Origin: Aphis gossypii
Lineage: Eukaryota; Arthropoda; Insecta; Hemiptera; Aphididae
Length of the DNA: 64,000 nucleotides
Assembly (NCBI RefSeq): GCF_020184175.1
Contig: NC_065531.1
Coordinates: forward strand, 66,790,806 to 66,854,805
Direction of reading: 5' to 3'
The notes under the pieces are model-generated. The model had not been told where the DNA came from, searched no databases, and saw only the letters and a list, made by a program, of their open reading frames with translations. Below are positions 52,287-64,000 of the stretch, in pieces (within the stretch, counting starts at the first letter, position 1; every line of letters starts with the position of its first letter). A program made the translations under genes and the position numbers.

Positions 52287-52358
52287 TTCCGGTACCGGGA
52301 ATCGAACCCGAGCCTCCTGGGTGAAAGCCAGGTATCCTAGCCACTAGACCATACCGGA
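52287..52358 (-). tRNA. tRNA-Glu, anticodon TTC
   Basis: Read on the minus strand, the 72-nt sequence folds as a complete cloverleaf. The acceptor stem TCCGGTA pairs with TACCGGA and is followed by discriminator A. The D arm carries the TAGTGGCTAGGA core, the anticodon loop is CTTTCAC with TTC at 52325-52323, and the T arm has GGTTCGATTCC. No intron is present and CCA is not encoded, as expected for a eukaryotic nuclear gene. The A box (TGGTCTAGTGG) and B box (GGTTCGATTCC) internal Pol III promoter elements are intact. A run of six T on the minus strand (52282-52277), a few bases downstream, is a good Pol III terminator. It reads GAA codons. It lies antisense inside receptor intron 3 and has its own promoter. 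Confidence 0.96.
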
Positions 52359-53266
52359 TTAATGCAAGGGACAGATAAAATAAGTTTATATAACATTTTA
52401 ATCACAAAAAACACATGATGAATTTTTATATTATTATCGTTGTAATAATTAATATTATAAAATACCTGTATTATTGTCCATATGATATATTTCTATAAAC
52501 ATCTTAGGTTCTAACACAATTACAACCACCCAAATCCAACACTCAGTGGGATGGATCAATAATTTTGCTATGAGTCCCGCACGACTACCTACACAAAACC
52601 ATACCCAATACAATTTACATTCTTAAGATTTATAATATTATGATTATGATTTAGTAGCTAACTAATGAGTTAAGTATTAGCCTAAATAACCGTGTTGTAA
52701 TATAACCAATGGCATTGTTAATAAATTATAATAATATGATCCCTTCAAATCCATCACCTATTATCTATAATATAGGTTAGGCACCTAATGTCTATTATGT
52801 TTTGTGTAGGTAACACAGTACCTAATGTAGTACTTATGTAGGTATTAAGTTTCTTAAATTTGAATGGGATATACATTATACATATTATACTATATAAATG
52901 ACATATTATATGTATAATGTAAAGTTACCCTAAATAAAATATTAGGTATGCAGGTAATTCATTACAAAATGCCTAACACCTACTTACAATTTACATTGGT
53001 TTCGATTTTATTATTTATGAAAAATCAATTACAGTAATTTTGCTTTAAGAGCAATAATATAATATGATAATAATTTAATATGATTTGTAAAATAATTTGA
53101 AAAAATCATAATATTAATTATTATTAGGTACCCATTAACCGTACATTATACTATTAGGTACAATCGCATACCTATATGTATGTGTTTATTCACTATTCAC
53201 AGTTCAATAATATTATAACCACTACATTATCAGTTGATGAAACGTTTTCGTAAGACTTAGTTATAT

Positions 53267-53297
53267 CATTGATTATACATACTATGTATAATCAATG
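53267..53297. repeat. Perfect 31-bp palindrome
   Basis: CATTGATTATACATA, a single C, then its exact reverse complement TATGTATAATCAATG. It lies 30 bp left of a second hairpin. Confidence 0.85.
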
Positions 53298-53327
53298 GTT
53301 TTATCTATGAAGTGATCGAAAATAGTA

Positions 53328-53384
53328 TATTCGTAAGTTCGCCTGTAATAACTTATAAAAATATTATAGGCGAACGTACGAATA
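53328..53384. repeat. Long stem-loop (23-bp arms, 11-nt loop)
   Basis: Left arm 53328-53350 and right arm 53362-53384 are reverse complements at 21 of 23 positions (core TTCGTAMGTTCGCCT). Weaker symmetry extends outward (TGATCG against CAATCA). This may be the collapsed centre of a foldback element. A microRNA-like hairpin is the alternative. Confidence 0.7.
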
Positions 53385-54426
53385 GATCCAATCACACATT
53401 ACTATGAAAAATAGTTTGTATTCTTCCGCTATCCGTGGTCCGTGTTATAGCCAAATTTCCAGTTTATACGCGTAAAGGTTAGGTTTAGTACAACAGTCGT
53501 ATAGATATATAGTAAGTGAATATATAATAGCTATTACATAATCTAAGTTAAGGGTCAGACAAGGTAGAACTTTGTGCTTTAATGTCGACCACTTAAACTA
53601 TATTTTGGTACATTTCACTTGGGTAAACTCGAGTGGCCGTGTAACTGGTAAAGGTACATTTTACGTTTATAAAAAAAATGCACACAAGCTGTAATAACAT
53701 AAAACATGACTTAAACATTTTCGCGAATCAAAAAAAATAAAAATATTTACTTTGCTTTATTATACTTATATATGCACACGCTAAATTAAACAACCACAGT
53801 GGGTCGTGATCTCTCCGCTTAAAACAGAAATTTAATTTTCCAGCATTTTAATACAAAAAATCTTAATATTCAAATACATAGCAACTAACTCGTCATTTGA
53901 ATACCTACCTGTTATTTAACAATCCATGTATATTATATCGATTAATATAATTTAGTGTACACTATACAATTTTACCGGCAGTTACGCGTCATACATTATT
54001 CGTATACATTTTCTGTGGCCTGAAATTTATATTATATTTTAATATTATAATATAGAAGCATCTGTTATTGCACCGCACGACTTTTTCATGATCAAAATTC
54101 AAAACGTGTACTTTTATAATAAATCTTTATGCAAATATTTTGCGATTCGCTAAATATATATATATTTTTACTATAAAATATGTTTATGAGACAAAGTTTT
54201 AATTTAGTGTATGACGTTTATTATTATTACAATATGGTGTATTATAGTGTAGTATGACTAGTATGAGTGAGTGTGTGTGTAATTACTTTAAATCATAACT
54301 TAATTAACCATAATTAAATCGTTCTATTGTTCCATTGTTGAACAAAGTTTAATTTACATAATATTTAAATTAAAAAAAAAAAAATAATAATAATCATTAA
54401 AATTATATTGGTGTGTGTCTATAAAT

Positions 54427-54447
54427 ATATATATATATATATATATT
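54427..54447. repeat. (AT)n microsatellite
   Basis: About 20 bp of AT dinucleotides. Confidence 0.85.
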
Positions 54448-57400
54448 GTATAGTTATTATAATATTAATATAAGATTATGAACATAATCCGCGTGTATAA
54501 GATAAACGATGTGCTTGAAGCTTCTATACATACCTTATAATATAATCTTAAATACTAATTTCACCTTGCCATCGTTAAGTATGCATTTAAATAGAACCAA
54601 TTAATGTATAGATATTCGATTCTAAAATATAGTTCTGCTGTATGAATGTAGAGTGTTATATTTTGTTTTCATAATAATATTATAAGTTGAACTAAAAATT
54701 AATAGTATTGCATGCATGAATATGACACGCTTACATTATATAGGTATATAATATTATTAAAAATACAAAACCCGAAATGATTGTACCTACACAATATTAT
54801 AAATTTATAACTAATATTTACATTTTCAAAAGCTAAACGATTTTTAAAACGTTTTTACCTAACCTAAATTGTAGATATTATATTCAATATTGGCTATTAT
54901 TAATTAAATAGGTATATATGTTGTTATCCATATTATCATTTAAATTAATAATATCTCTTAATATATTCTTAATATAAATTTTGAATGTCACATTATTTTA
55001 TAATTGTGAATTATTATTTTTTTCGAGTTGCTTTTGAGTTTTAATATTATTTCACGTTTACTATTATTATTATTGTAAGTTTACTTCACCATAATAATTT
55101 ATCTACGTTTTAAAAGAATATCACTTTTAATTAAGTTTAGAGGAGATAATATAAAAATATAATATCACATTTACGCAATTTAAAAAAAAATTTAAACAAA
55201 AGTTAAACAAACACAGTAATATAACTATAAAATGATCGTAAATTCTTAATAAAATAAATTAAATAAGTTTCAAATATTTTTTTAGTTAGTTCTAATATAT
55301 CATTTTCTATTATACGGACCTACATTTTTTCCCCAGAGAATAGTAACTTAGCATAAAGGTGTATCGGTCCCACGTATACTCGACCTATATAATCTAACAA
55401 TTTGATCGACTATATATACACAATGCAATTTTTAAACTCAAGGTATTACATATTTATATCCTATAATATAATACTATGTAAGTCTGATCCTTGCTCGCTT
55501 CGTTCATCAACCCCGTGTTTTCATCGTCCCCTATTATTATTATCTCTCTATATTATTAAAGAATTTATGGAAAAAAATAATGTTTAAGTTTATTATTTTT
55601 TTCTTATAATACTATATTATTACTTTAATTTATTTACAGTTTGGTTGTCATCATAATTATTTGACGACGAAACTATTTTTTTAAACTTTTTGTATTATAA
55701 ATAAATACTAGTAGCCATTTTTTTCCTACTTTGAAAATCCTGTACCTACTTTATATGTTAAAAATAAATTATTACGATAAGGTTTTTTTTATTCGCTTTA
55801 TATTGCATGTATAATAACCATGATTTTTAAATATACCTGAATACATTTTTAAATTTAACTAAATCCATTTGAAATACTGTATACCACGGCTTATATACAC
55901 ATATACTTAGATACCTATATTAAAATAGATCATGTGAAGTGCATTTTTATTGAACATGCATTGCACAATGCACATTCGTAATAGTGTTATGCACACTATT
56001 TTTTTTTCTTTTAATGATAAGAAAATATTTAAATGAATGCCAATAATTATGTAAATTATTCTCTTTTGTCTGTATAATTCTTAACACGTGAGTATTTTTC
56101 ACAAAACGTAATAATATTCACGTGACTGATAAAATAATAGTAATTCTGTACATCGTTCGTACCTATATTTTATTATAATAATAAAATATATATGTGTTAA
56201 CCATCGTGCCCGATCTACAGAATTTTATAGTGATATAAAATATAAACTCCGTCACTTGTCTGTTGTTAAGTCCTAACAGTTCAGACGATATGTATGTTAT
56301 TACTTATATGGCTATTGTCTTATTACACTATTTATTGTAAATTATACTTATCGTGGAATTCCCCACGACTTCAAATAAATGTATATATATACATTTTTTA
56401 TATACCACTATAATAGTACCTACTATAATACGTTTCAGATTCATAGAAGAACACGATATTATATTATAATGAACCAAATAACAACCCTCATATCGTCTAT
56501 ATAGAATATACAAAAGCTAAGGGATCGTTGTTCAAATGATTTATTTAACACAAACGCGTATTGGTTCATTTTCGACAATATACCTATATGGGTAAAGATA
56601 TTTTGTGATAGGAGTTCTTTATAAACGTACATCTATATAATGCATAATATATTATGCGTATTTCATTCGTACACTTGAGCCTGAAGGTATGACGACTGTA
56701 TAAGACACATACGTCGGGATAACTACCGTTCAGTTTCACAAGGGCTTATGCATATCCAACGAGCGTAAATATCGCATGTTACGAATTAAAGTTTAATTAC
56801 TTAACCTATGAAAACTTGATAGCTTCTATAATATTATATTGTATAATACTGAATCAATTATTCTGGTAAATAATAATTTCTAGTACGATTTTAATAGCTG
56901 TACATACCATGCGTTTAATGTTTAAACGACGCAGTGTTATTATTTATTAGTATATGAAAATGAAAGTTTTATATTACATTTCGCAATAATACACCACATA
57001 TTATTAAAATACACTACACATTTATAATTAAATACTTATTTTTCTATGAAACAATAATTATTGTATAGTAGACTTTTTCTATACTCCTCTCAATTATCAT
57101 CATTTCCATTAATTTTCTGTTTTCAGAGTTTTTCTACTGATATTTTTAATTATCAATAAAATCATTTAATACAGGATGACGAAACTAGCTAACAAAGATA
57201 CATATTATGCATAATTCCTAAATCATAACTACATTTTTTAAGTAGGAGTTAATATTTGGTTTTCAAATTATTTCATGATTTGTACATTATAATATAGTTA
57301 TTATTTCTTTCAATAAATTTTAGTTTGTTTGTTATTAGTTTTAATACATGTTAATTAAAATAAATCCGTTTATATTTCGATGAATGAATAATATACGATC

Positions 57401-58617
57401 AAAGTAATTTAACTTAATTAATATTTTATTTTGATCAAATTTAATTCTGTTCACGTATACCTACATAATATTATATCATATAACAAAATAACACATAGTG
57501 AATAAATAAACAATTTAATTACATCAAAACTTAACTCACTTAATTTCATTTACGATATAAATTAAATTGATTTGATATACGAAAATTTCTCTAGAGTGTA
57601 TTTAAAATATATATTGTTTGAAAAATACATAAGATATTAATATTAAATTGCTAATTGTCAAATAAAATAATTATAATATCCATCTCATATTTACGTGCAT
57701 AATCGTACTTACTGAATTTAATCAGCATTAAAGATTGTAATTAATATTTACAAATTCGTGCATATAAATGTCATTTTATTCAAAATAGTATTAAAAAAAT
57801 TATTTTGAGTAAAAAAACTAGGAAATATTATTGTAACTGACAGTAATGTATTCAATTATAGTGAGAGTGATTCACTAATACATAATATGTAGGTAATCTT
57901 TAACGTCAATGAGAGAAGTTTTATTTTACGTTTAACTTTCTAATTTCAAGACGCACCTACCTATGTAATAATATTATATCAGATATCTTAAATTGAGCAG
58001 ATGATATGTGCAAAATTCAACTCGATTCCATAATAGATAATTTGGAGATTATACTTGCAGTACGGATGTGATTTAGTTTGATCGGTAATAATTACGAAGA
58101 CCAAAAATAGGACCAAACTCAGCCAGAACTTGGCGTATAGAGTTATTTAATAATTATCGTAATTTCGACCTGAAAAATTGAATAAAATTTGGCTTTATTT
58201 TAACATTAATTATAAACGTGATTAAAAAATATCTACAAGTATCATATAAGGATAATAACTCGTTTTTTTCAATTGGTATTTTTTTATGATAATATTTGTA
58301 AACCTATCTGAATCGAAATTTAAATGGTTAATTTATGAGTTTATACGCTTTATGTACTCACATTAATAGTTCGGAATAATGATTTTTTAAATAATATAAG
58401 ATATAAGTAATACCTACTTATTTATTTTGATACTTTATTATTATACACCAAAATGTTTTTGTAGTTGATTAATATTGATGATTTTAATTTCAAACAATTT
58501 ATCATAGCCTCTATATCTTTAAACTTATTGTCTTATCTTAAGTTCGTGATAAAGTTTAATTACTTAAAAACTACTCATTCAAACTTTGATTAAGATACAT
58601 CAACATTTTCAAAAAAA

Positions 58618-58640
58618 AAATATATATATATATATATCTG
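58618..58640. repeat. (AT)n microsatellite following an A-tract
   Basis: An A-run followed by about 20 bp of AT dinucleotides. Confidence 0.85.
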
Positions 58641-58689
58641 CTTATAAAGTATATTAAAAAGTGTGGTTATTATTTGACAAAGAAAAAAC

Positions 58690-58830
58690 AAATTTGTATT
58701 GCCATATTATGATTCAGAACAATTTAAATATTTTAATATATACTCTTTAAGTACACTTTCATAATTTGAATAATAATACATTATTATTAAAGGATATAAA
58801 ATGGGAGAGCAGAATTGATGAATCATTCTG
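58690..58830 (-). repeat. End fragment of the TA-flanked element family, inverted
   Basis: On the minus strand TA is followed by CAGAATGATTCATCAATTC, TGCTCTCCCATTTTA and further in ACTTAAAGAG. This parallels the end at 24588, with about 80% similarity over the first 20 bases. No partner end is seen. Confidence 0.45.
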
Positions 58831-61800
58831 TATAAGTACTATCAGCACCATAGTGTATGTGGTTATAAACTTTGTAGTACTTTGTTCCATCACGCGTAGT
58901 TTTGAATTAAAAATATATTATATAATATTCTTAGAAATTTTGTGATTTCCAATAGTGCTGTAGCATATAAACGACCACGTATTCTACTCACGTATAGTGA
59001 ATGTTTATAATCTATATATAGTATATGCATATAATAGGTATATGTGTAGTTATTTCGTAAGAAAATGTGGAAAACCAATTCTAAAAACATATTCAATCAG
59101 CATATACACACAAACATCCATGTTATTAATACATACAAACCATATAATATAATATAATATAATATTATATATGGTATGTTATTAATATATTTACCATAGT
59201 TACTAATATTCCACTTGGTAGTTTTGACAAAGTGTATGAGTTGATATTTTCTACAGATTTTCAAACACCGTTTACTATTTATAATACGAGTAAATATTAA
59301 TATTTTAATGTTAATAATTTACTAAATGATTTCATCTAAAATTATTACTAACTATAATCAAAAAAGTATAAAGATCGTGGGCAACAAGTACGAGTAATAA
59401 ACTAACTAATTAAGTAGTATTTTTTATATGTATATATTTATAATATAGTAACATAATATTATCAATGGAGAGGGAGCAGATGATAATACAAATTTAAGAA
59501 TTATATCACAATATTTTGATAAAAAAAGAATATGAAATAGTACATGTAGATACTTGTAAGGTCTTTTAACAATATACCTTTGATATAATTATTGGCTGCA
59601 ATTGAAACATCTTATTTGGAAATGATTCATATAGTTATATATATGTATATTGTATATATCATCTGTATACCGTATTAGTATTGTAGTAATACAATAACGT
59701 TAACACGGCGTCCTGGTTAGGCAATTTAGCTACACTTCGATCGTTGGTCCATCATACCAGTATAGTAGTAATATTGTTGTTACGACTTACGAATTCAGTA
59801 TTTTGAATTTTTTATGAATAAGAGTGTTTTACTTTCCTACAATAAAAACCATTACTAGTATAACACTCAGCTCAGCGTCACTAGCATACCGTACACTGTT
59901 AGTGAGATTTACCATAATAACATTGTATATAATATATAGAATGTATACCATAAATCATTATTATTATAGATGTATTGTTGTATTGATCTTATGCAAAATA
60001 ATAATTATAGAACAAAAAGAAAATTGCACGTCACAAAAGCTATTATATACCTACATAGTATATAATATGTAGTATTAGTATGGGAATATTGTTATAGAAA
60101 ATTAATTTGTCAAAACATAATATTGTCAATATAATTTATTATATAATTCGGTTAAGACAGATACGCTGAATAAAAATTAAGTAAAACAATAACGTTGAAA
60201 ATTGGTGTCAGTGTGTGATAAATGATAATTTATAAATGAGCCTATTATATTATTATCGAATTGTTACGATTATATTGTTTCATCTTTTATCCTGTCGTGA
60301 GAAAATATAGACAGATCAATCAGAGTATTTGTTTCGTCACTATTGTTTCCGCAATTTTATTTTTGGGTGAATCGATGAAATTATAACCTATTTTTACATC
60401 TCAAAATATTTAACTGTGTACCAGACATTGTAATTATTAACAGTAATCTATAACTAAATCCTGATAAAATATAATTTAAATATCACAAGTAAATCTAAAA
60501 CAGTATACACTCAAATAATTTTTAGAATTTTTGTATTGTTAAGGATCTTTATTTGTTTTAATCAAAAGCCTTTGGGTGACTCGATAAAAATAAAATACAT
60601 ATTATATTATAGATATTTAATAGCGATACTAAATAACACCTACTATTTAGTTGTAGTAAAATAATTTATATACTATTATCTATGTATAGAATGCTTAATA
60701 ATAAAACTTAGTTTAATAGTGGTGTAAAATACACGTACTTTTAATTTTTATGTAATACTCGTAATTTATGGACTGTAGTAAATGATATTACTCAATCGCG
60801 AAATTCAATGATTTTTTTTTTAAGTACCTGCTATAATTTTTATTAAAATTAGTGCTTTAATTATAATATGTATTCATCATTTTTATAACCGTTCTAATAA
60901 TATACCCGATGTTGAGAAGAACGAAAAATTAATTTACTCGTCAACTATAAGTACTTGGATATTATATTATGCTATTTATTCTCAGATAAGTTTTAAATTA
61001 TTATTTTTATTATTATTTTAGTTCATTATGGAAGTTACTGTTATTTCACTGTTTAACATGATACAGACACATTGTTATATTAGACAAATTATTGACGTAT
61101 ATTATTAAAAGTTTCACTTATTCACAAGTTTCTGATTGCATTGTCAATTTTTATAGACCATTAAAATATATCATGTTCATGTTTAAATATATCACAACAA
61201 CTATGATAATTGGTAATTAAAAATTAATTGGTCCGTTCTGTAATCTTCTGACATTTAACTACATTATTCTCAAAATATATTTTACTGCAAAATAATTTGA
61301 GTGGATAATTTAAAGACTTTTATTTAAAGTTTTTATTAATAAATTTACTTAAGCAACACTTTTTTTTTACATTTTTTCTCTTATAACGAACTGAAACGAA
61401 AAAATCTAATAACGAGTTTACTTTTCCAATTACAAGTTTCCAGGCCATGTATTTTCATGCAGATGTATATTCAGGAGACAAAAATCTAACAAATTAATAA
61501 TCAACTTATTAAAAAAGTTTTTGAACGGACATTCAACTATATTAAAAAATAAATAAATATAGAATATAATATTATACAGGTACACTTGATGTATTATTCT
61601 CATTGCTACTTATTTTTAAACTTTAAATTTTTTTAAATTTAACCAATTAACTTTTTTTTTAAGTTCTATATAAAATAAAATATTGATGAATAATAGCCTA
61701 AAAATATTACATTAAATTTCTTAAATAAGATTATATTGATTTTTAATCTCAATACTTTTATTAAAAAGTGTTTTATACATTGTATAATGATGCTAATTAT

Positions 61801-63135
61801 TAAATTTATTCTGGCATAGATTCAATAAATTCAAAGCAATAATTTTAGTAAGAGATTTTAAAAATTTATTCATACTGTAATACATCGTACATTTAATTAA
61901 CAAAAAATATTTTTTAAGCCTTAAATTTATATTCGGAAAGTATAAATAAAACAATATGAGATAAAATAAACGATACTTGATTGTAAAGTATAATATATAG
62001 TTGTTAAATTTATATATTTCTTAAAACTATGTGTACTGTACTTAGTAAATTTATTGTTAGTAATAATTATACAACTAAAAGTTTTCTACAGTTTTTGAAG
62101 AAAAAACTGAAAGGGTGTCAAATTGCCAAAATTACTGAGGTACATTTAATCATTATCAACCAAAAATTAGTTTAAGCCCGCGAATAACGATATAGTTTTA
62201 TGCTTTTATAAAGAATTTTTTTAACACAAATTAATCGATGAAGATGTGTAATAGTGCCATTATTTATTAACAAATATTTTTTGCTATTAATTATAGTTAT
62301 TGAACTAAATGTAATACATCAATAAATACCTAGTCTTACGAGAGTATAAGTAAGTCAACGTTTCACTAAAACTTTGTTTTAAATTCTTTACGTAAGTTCA
62401 GTACAAATAAATAAAATACACACTCTAAAAACCTTTTAAGATGTGTGGCTTTAACTTTGTTAATCTGTCACCAAATGGTCATTTGAAATTTGTAGTTTGG
62501 AGTTTTGTGCTGCCAATTACATTTATCGAGAGTATCTGTATTACGAAAGTCAAAGAATGGATAGAAACATTTACCTTAAACTTTATCTAAAGGTAAAACT
62601 TAAATTATATATAAACTATTATAATTATCAAATATTCAATCAATAATTACAAAACGTCAGATTTCTGAAAATAGTAGAATAGTTTATAAACGAAATCAAA
62701 TTGATTATTTTTTTTATACGTTTTTAGTTTTTTCACAATAAAAACAATGTATAGTTTATTTCAATTTTAAAGCGAATTAGACTATTTAAGCCGATTGATT
62801 TGTTCTAATAAATCAATTTATAAAATATTTTTTTTTTTTCATTGTATTTATCGTAGATTCTTATATAAATATAATAGTGTGAAAGGATAAAACAATGGCA
62901 AAACAACGTTTTCGTATTAGTTACTACTTTAATGGTGAAATATAGATTTTTACACAAGTTTAAAATTGTATTAGTGTATAATATATATACATATATATTA
63001 TATATATTTTTTTTTTAATATTTGGTCAATACTACTATAATACTATTTGATTTTTAAACATCTGAAACCTATCCTAATATATCTTATAATAATATCTCAA
63101 AAATATTGACAATCTATTTTTCGGTTTGCTCGCAG

Positions 63136-63321
63136 AGAAGTTTGGGTGCGGTGGAAGAGCATCAAAGGATGCGCAACTACCTGTTGCGCATCGAGAGGGA
63201 AGGAGTCCAAAAGGTTAAAATGTTCGTAGTCATCACTGCGGCGTATGTGATCTTCTGGGGACCGCTATTTTTCGTCACATTGGTACAACATCCGCTATAC
63301 GGCAATCGTTCCGACTACGAG
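63136..63321 (+). CDS. Atypical class A GPCR, coding exon 4 (ICL3 end and TM6), gene continues off the window
   Basis: Acceptor tttgctcgcag ends at 63135 and donor GAG|gtaagc starts at 63322. The exon has 62 codons, phase 0 both sides, residues 262-323. A charged, partly helical stretch (EEHQRMRNYLLRIEREGVQK) closes intracellular loop 3, making the loop about 70 residues. TM6 spans about 289-311, with F301-W302-G303-P304 matching the class A xWxP motif; the usual cysteine is replaced by phenylalanine. The exon ends in ECL3 (LYGNRSDYE), where N318-R-S is a further sequon. Helix 7 with its NPxxY site and the tail must lie to the right of 64000, so the gene is incomplete here. No stop or poly(A) signal of this gene is in the window. 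Confidence 0.9.
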
Positions 63322-64000
63322 GTAAGCTGATATAAATATATTTTTTAATACTGTTGCTGTGCTCGTAAATTTTATGAGATAACTAAAATATAGACATTGA
63401 ACCAGTGATTCTGATACTTGTATAAGCTATGCTGCACGACAATCAGACATATTATATTAAATATTTTATACGAATCGCACTTAATCATTAAAAATGAATT
63501 AAAAATGAATTTCAGTCATCAGCTACTTGCACATGGGTACTGTCACTTAAGTAAAATAATGAAATTAATATATTATTTAAGTGCGTTAAATCAATTGCTA
63601 TAATATCGAAATAATATATTATATAGAAATCAAACAGTATTACATATTTCATGAGAATAGTATTAGAACAATGATTGTTGGGAATTTTTTTTAAATCTTA
63701 ACATTATTATCTATTAATAAATGATAACACATAGTTTACTTATAAAACTGTTGTGATTTTATTGACCACGTCGTTTTACCTATAATAATACAATAATAAG
63801 TGTTGTTACTGTCTGTATCATTCATTCTAAGCATGAATAAATGAAAAGGAAACGGTTATAGTTATTGATAATAGTTCTAATAGGTTTTTATTTATATGTA
63901 TATTATGGCATACCACTCTAACAGACCCTTTTTAAATATTTTATGGATTGCGACCCTTTTTACGGCCGACGTGCATTTTGACGACTTTTTTCTTGCTTTA
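63322..64000 (+). other. Start of receptor intron 4, truncated by the window edge
   Basis: The intron begins gtaagc. The sequence is AT-rich until about 63905. The last 95 bases are less AT-rich and contain ATTGCGACCC, which may be the edge of a mobile element (hAT elements often carry GGGTCGC near their ends). The next exon, encoding helix 7, is not in the window. Confidence 0.5.

Larger units (their letters stand above)
49755..63135 (+). other. Receptor intron 3 (13.4 kb)
   Basis: The intron is bounded by gtaagt and tgctcgcag, phase 0, within loop 3. It hosts an antisense tRNA-Glu gene (52287-52358), a 31-bp palindrome (53267-53297), a 57-nt stem-loop (53328-53384), a solo end of the TA-flanked family (about 58690-58830) and several (AT)n tracts. 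A 124-codon open frame at 51406-51780 contains no ATG and is not called. Because loop 3 length varies among receptors, a small phase 0-0 exon inside this intron cannot be excluded. Confidence 0.75.

Overview
This window is AT-rich (roughly three quarters A+T) animal nuclear DNA with very long introns, many (AT)n and (CA)n microsatellites and many degenerate transposon remnants. The texture (TATAATATTATAATA-like runs, TAGGTAT words, GC-richer coding islands) resembles an aphid or a close hemipteran. That is an inference from style, not a database match.

The only multi-exon protein gene I can defend is on the + strand. Four coding exons (22038-22239, 45160-45385, 49383-49754, 63136-63321) have GT/AG boundaries and compatible phases (2, 0, 0, 0). 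They join into a reading frame of 323 residues that runs off the right edge. The protein is a rhodopsin-like (class A) seven-helix receptor missing only helix 7 and its tail: N1.50, D2.50, C3.25, W4.50, an ECL2 cysteine and FWGP in helix 6 are all visible. It is unusual. The DRY site at the end of helix 3 reads N-D-S, intracellular loop 2 carries an acidic cluster, and helix 5 has no proline. I do not recognise the exact orthologue, so no gene symbol is given.

Layout. 1-22037: upstream flank with no proven gene, a promoter-like patch near 4.56-4.81 kb, a possible short initial exon at 9884-9945, a 400-bp interspersed element (17951-18352) and a TA-flanked inverted-repeat element (19663-20395). 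22038-22239: first recognised coding exon. 22240-45159: a 22.9-kb intron with three notable items: solo ends of the TA-flanked family, a coding-like 57-codon fragment on the minus strand near 25.3 kb, and a GC-rich island near 35.75-36.3 kb. The same intron also holds a non-autonomous hAT-like element (37389-38208) with a second copy of the 400-bp element nested inside it. 45160-49754: exons 2 and 3 around a 4.0-kb intron. 49755-63135: a 13.4-kb intron containing an antisense tRNA-Glu(TTC) gene (52287-52358), strong palindromes near 53.3 kb and another end of the TA-flanked family. 63136-63321: exon 4, then the start of another intron.

The receptor and the tRNA gene are the functional genes I can support. 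Everything else is mobile-element debris, simple repeat, possible regulatory DNA, or AT-rich sequence in which I see nothing. No operons, CRISPR arrays or rRNA genes are present.
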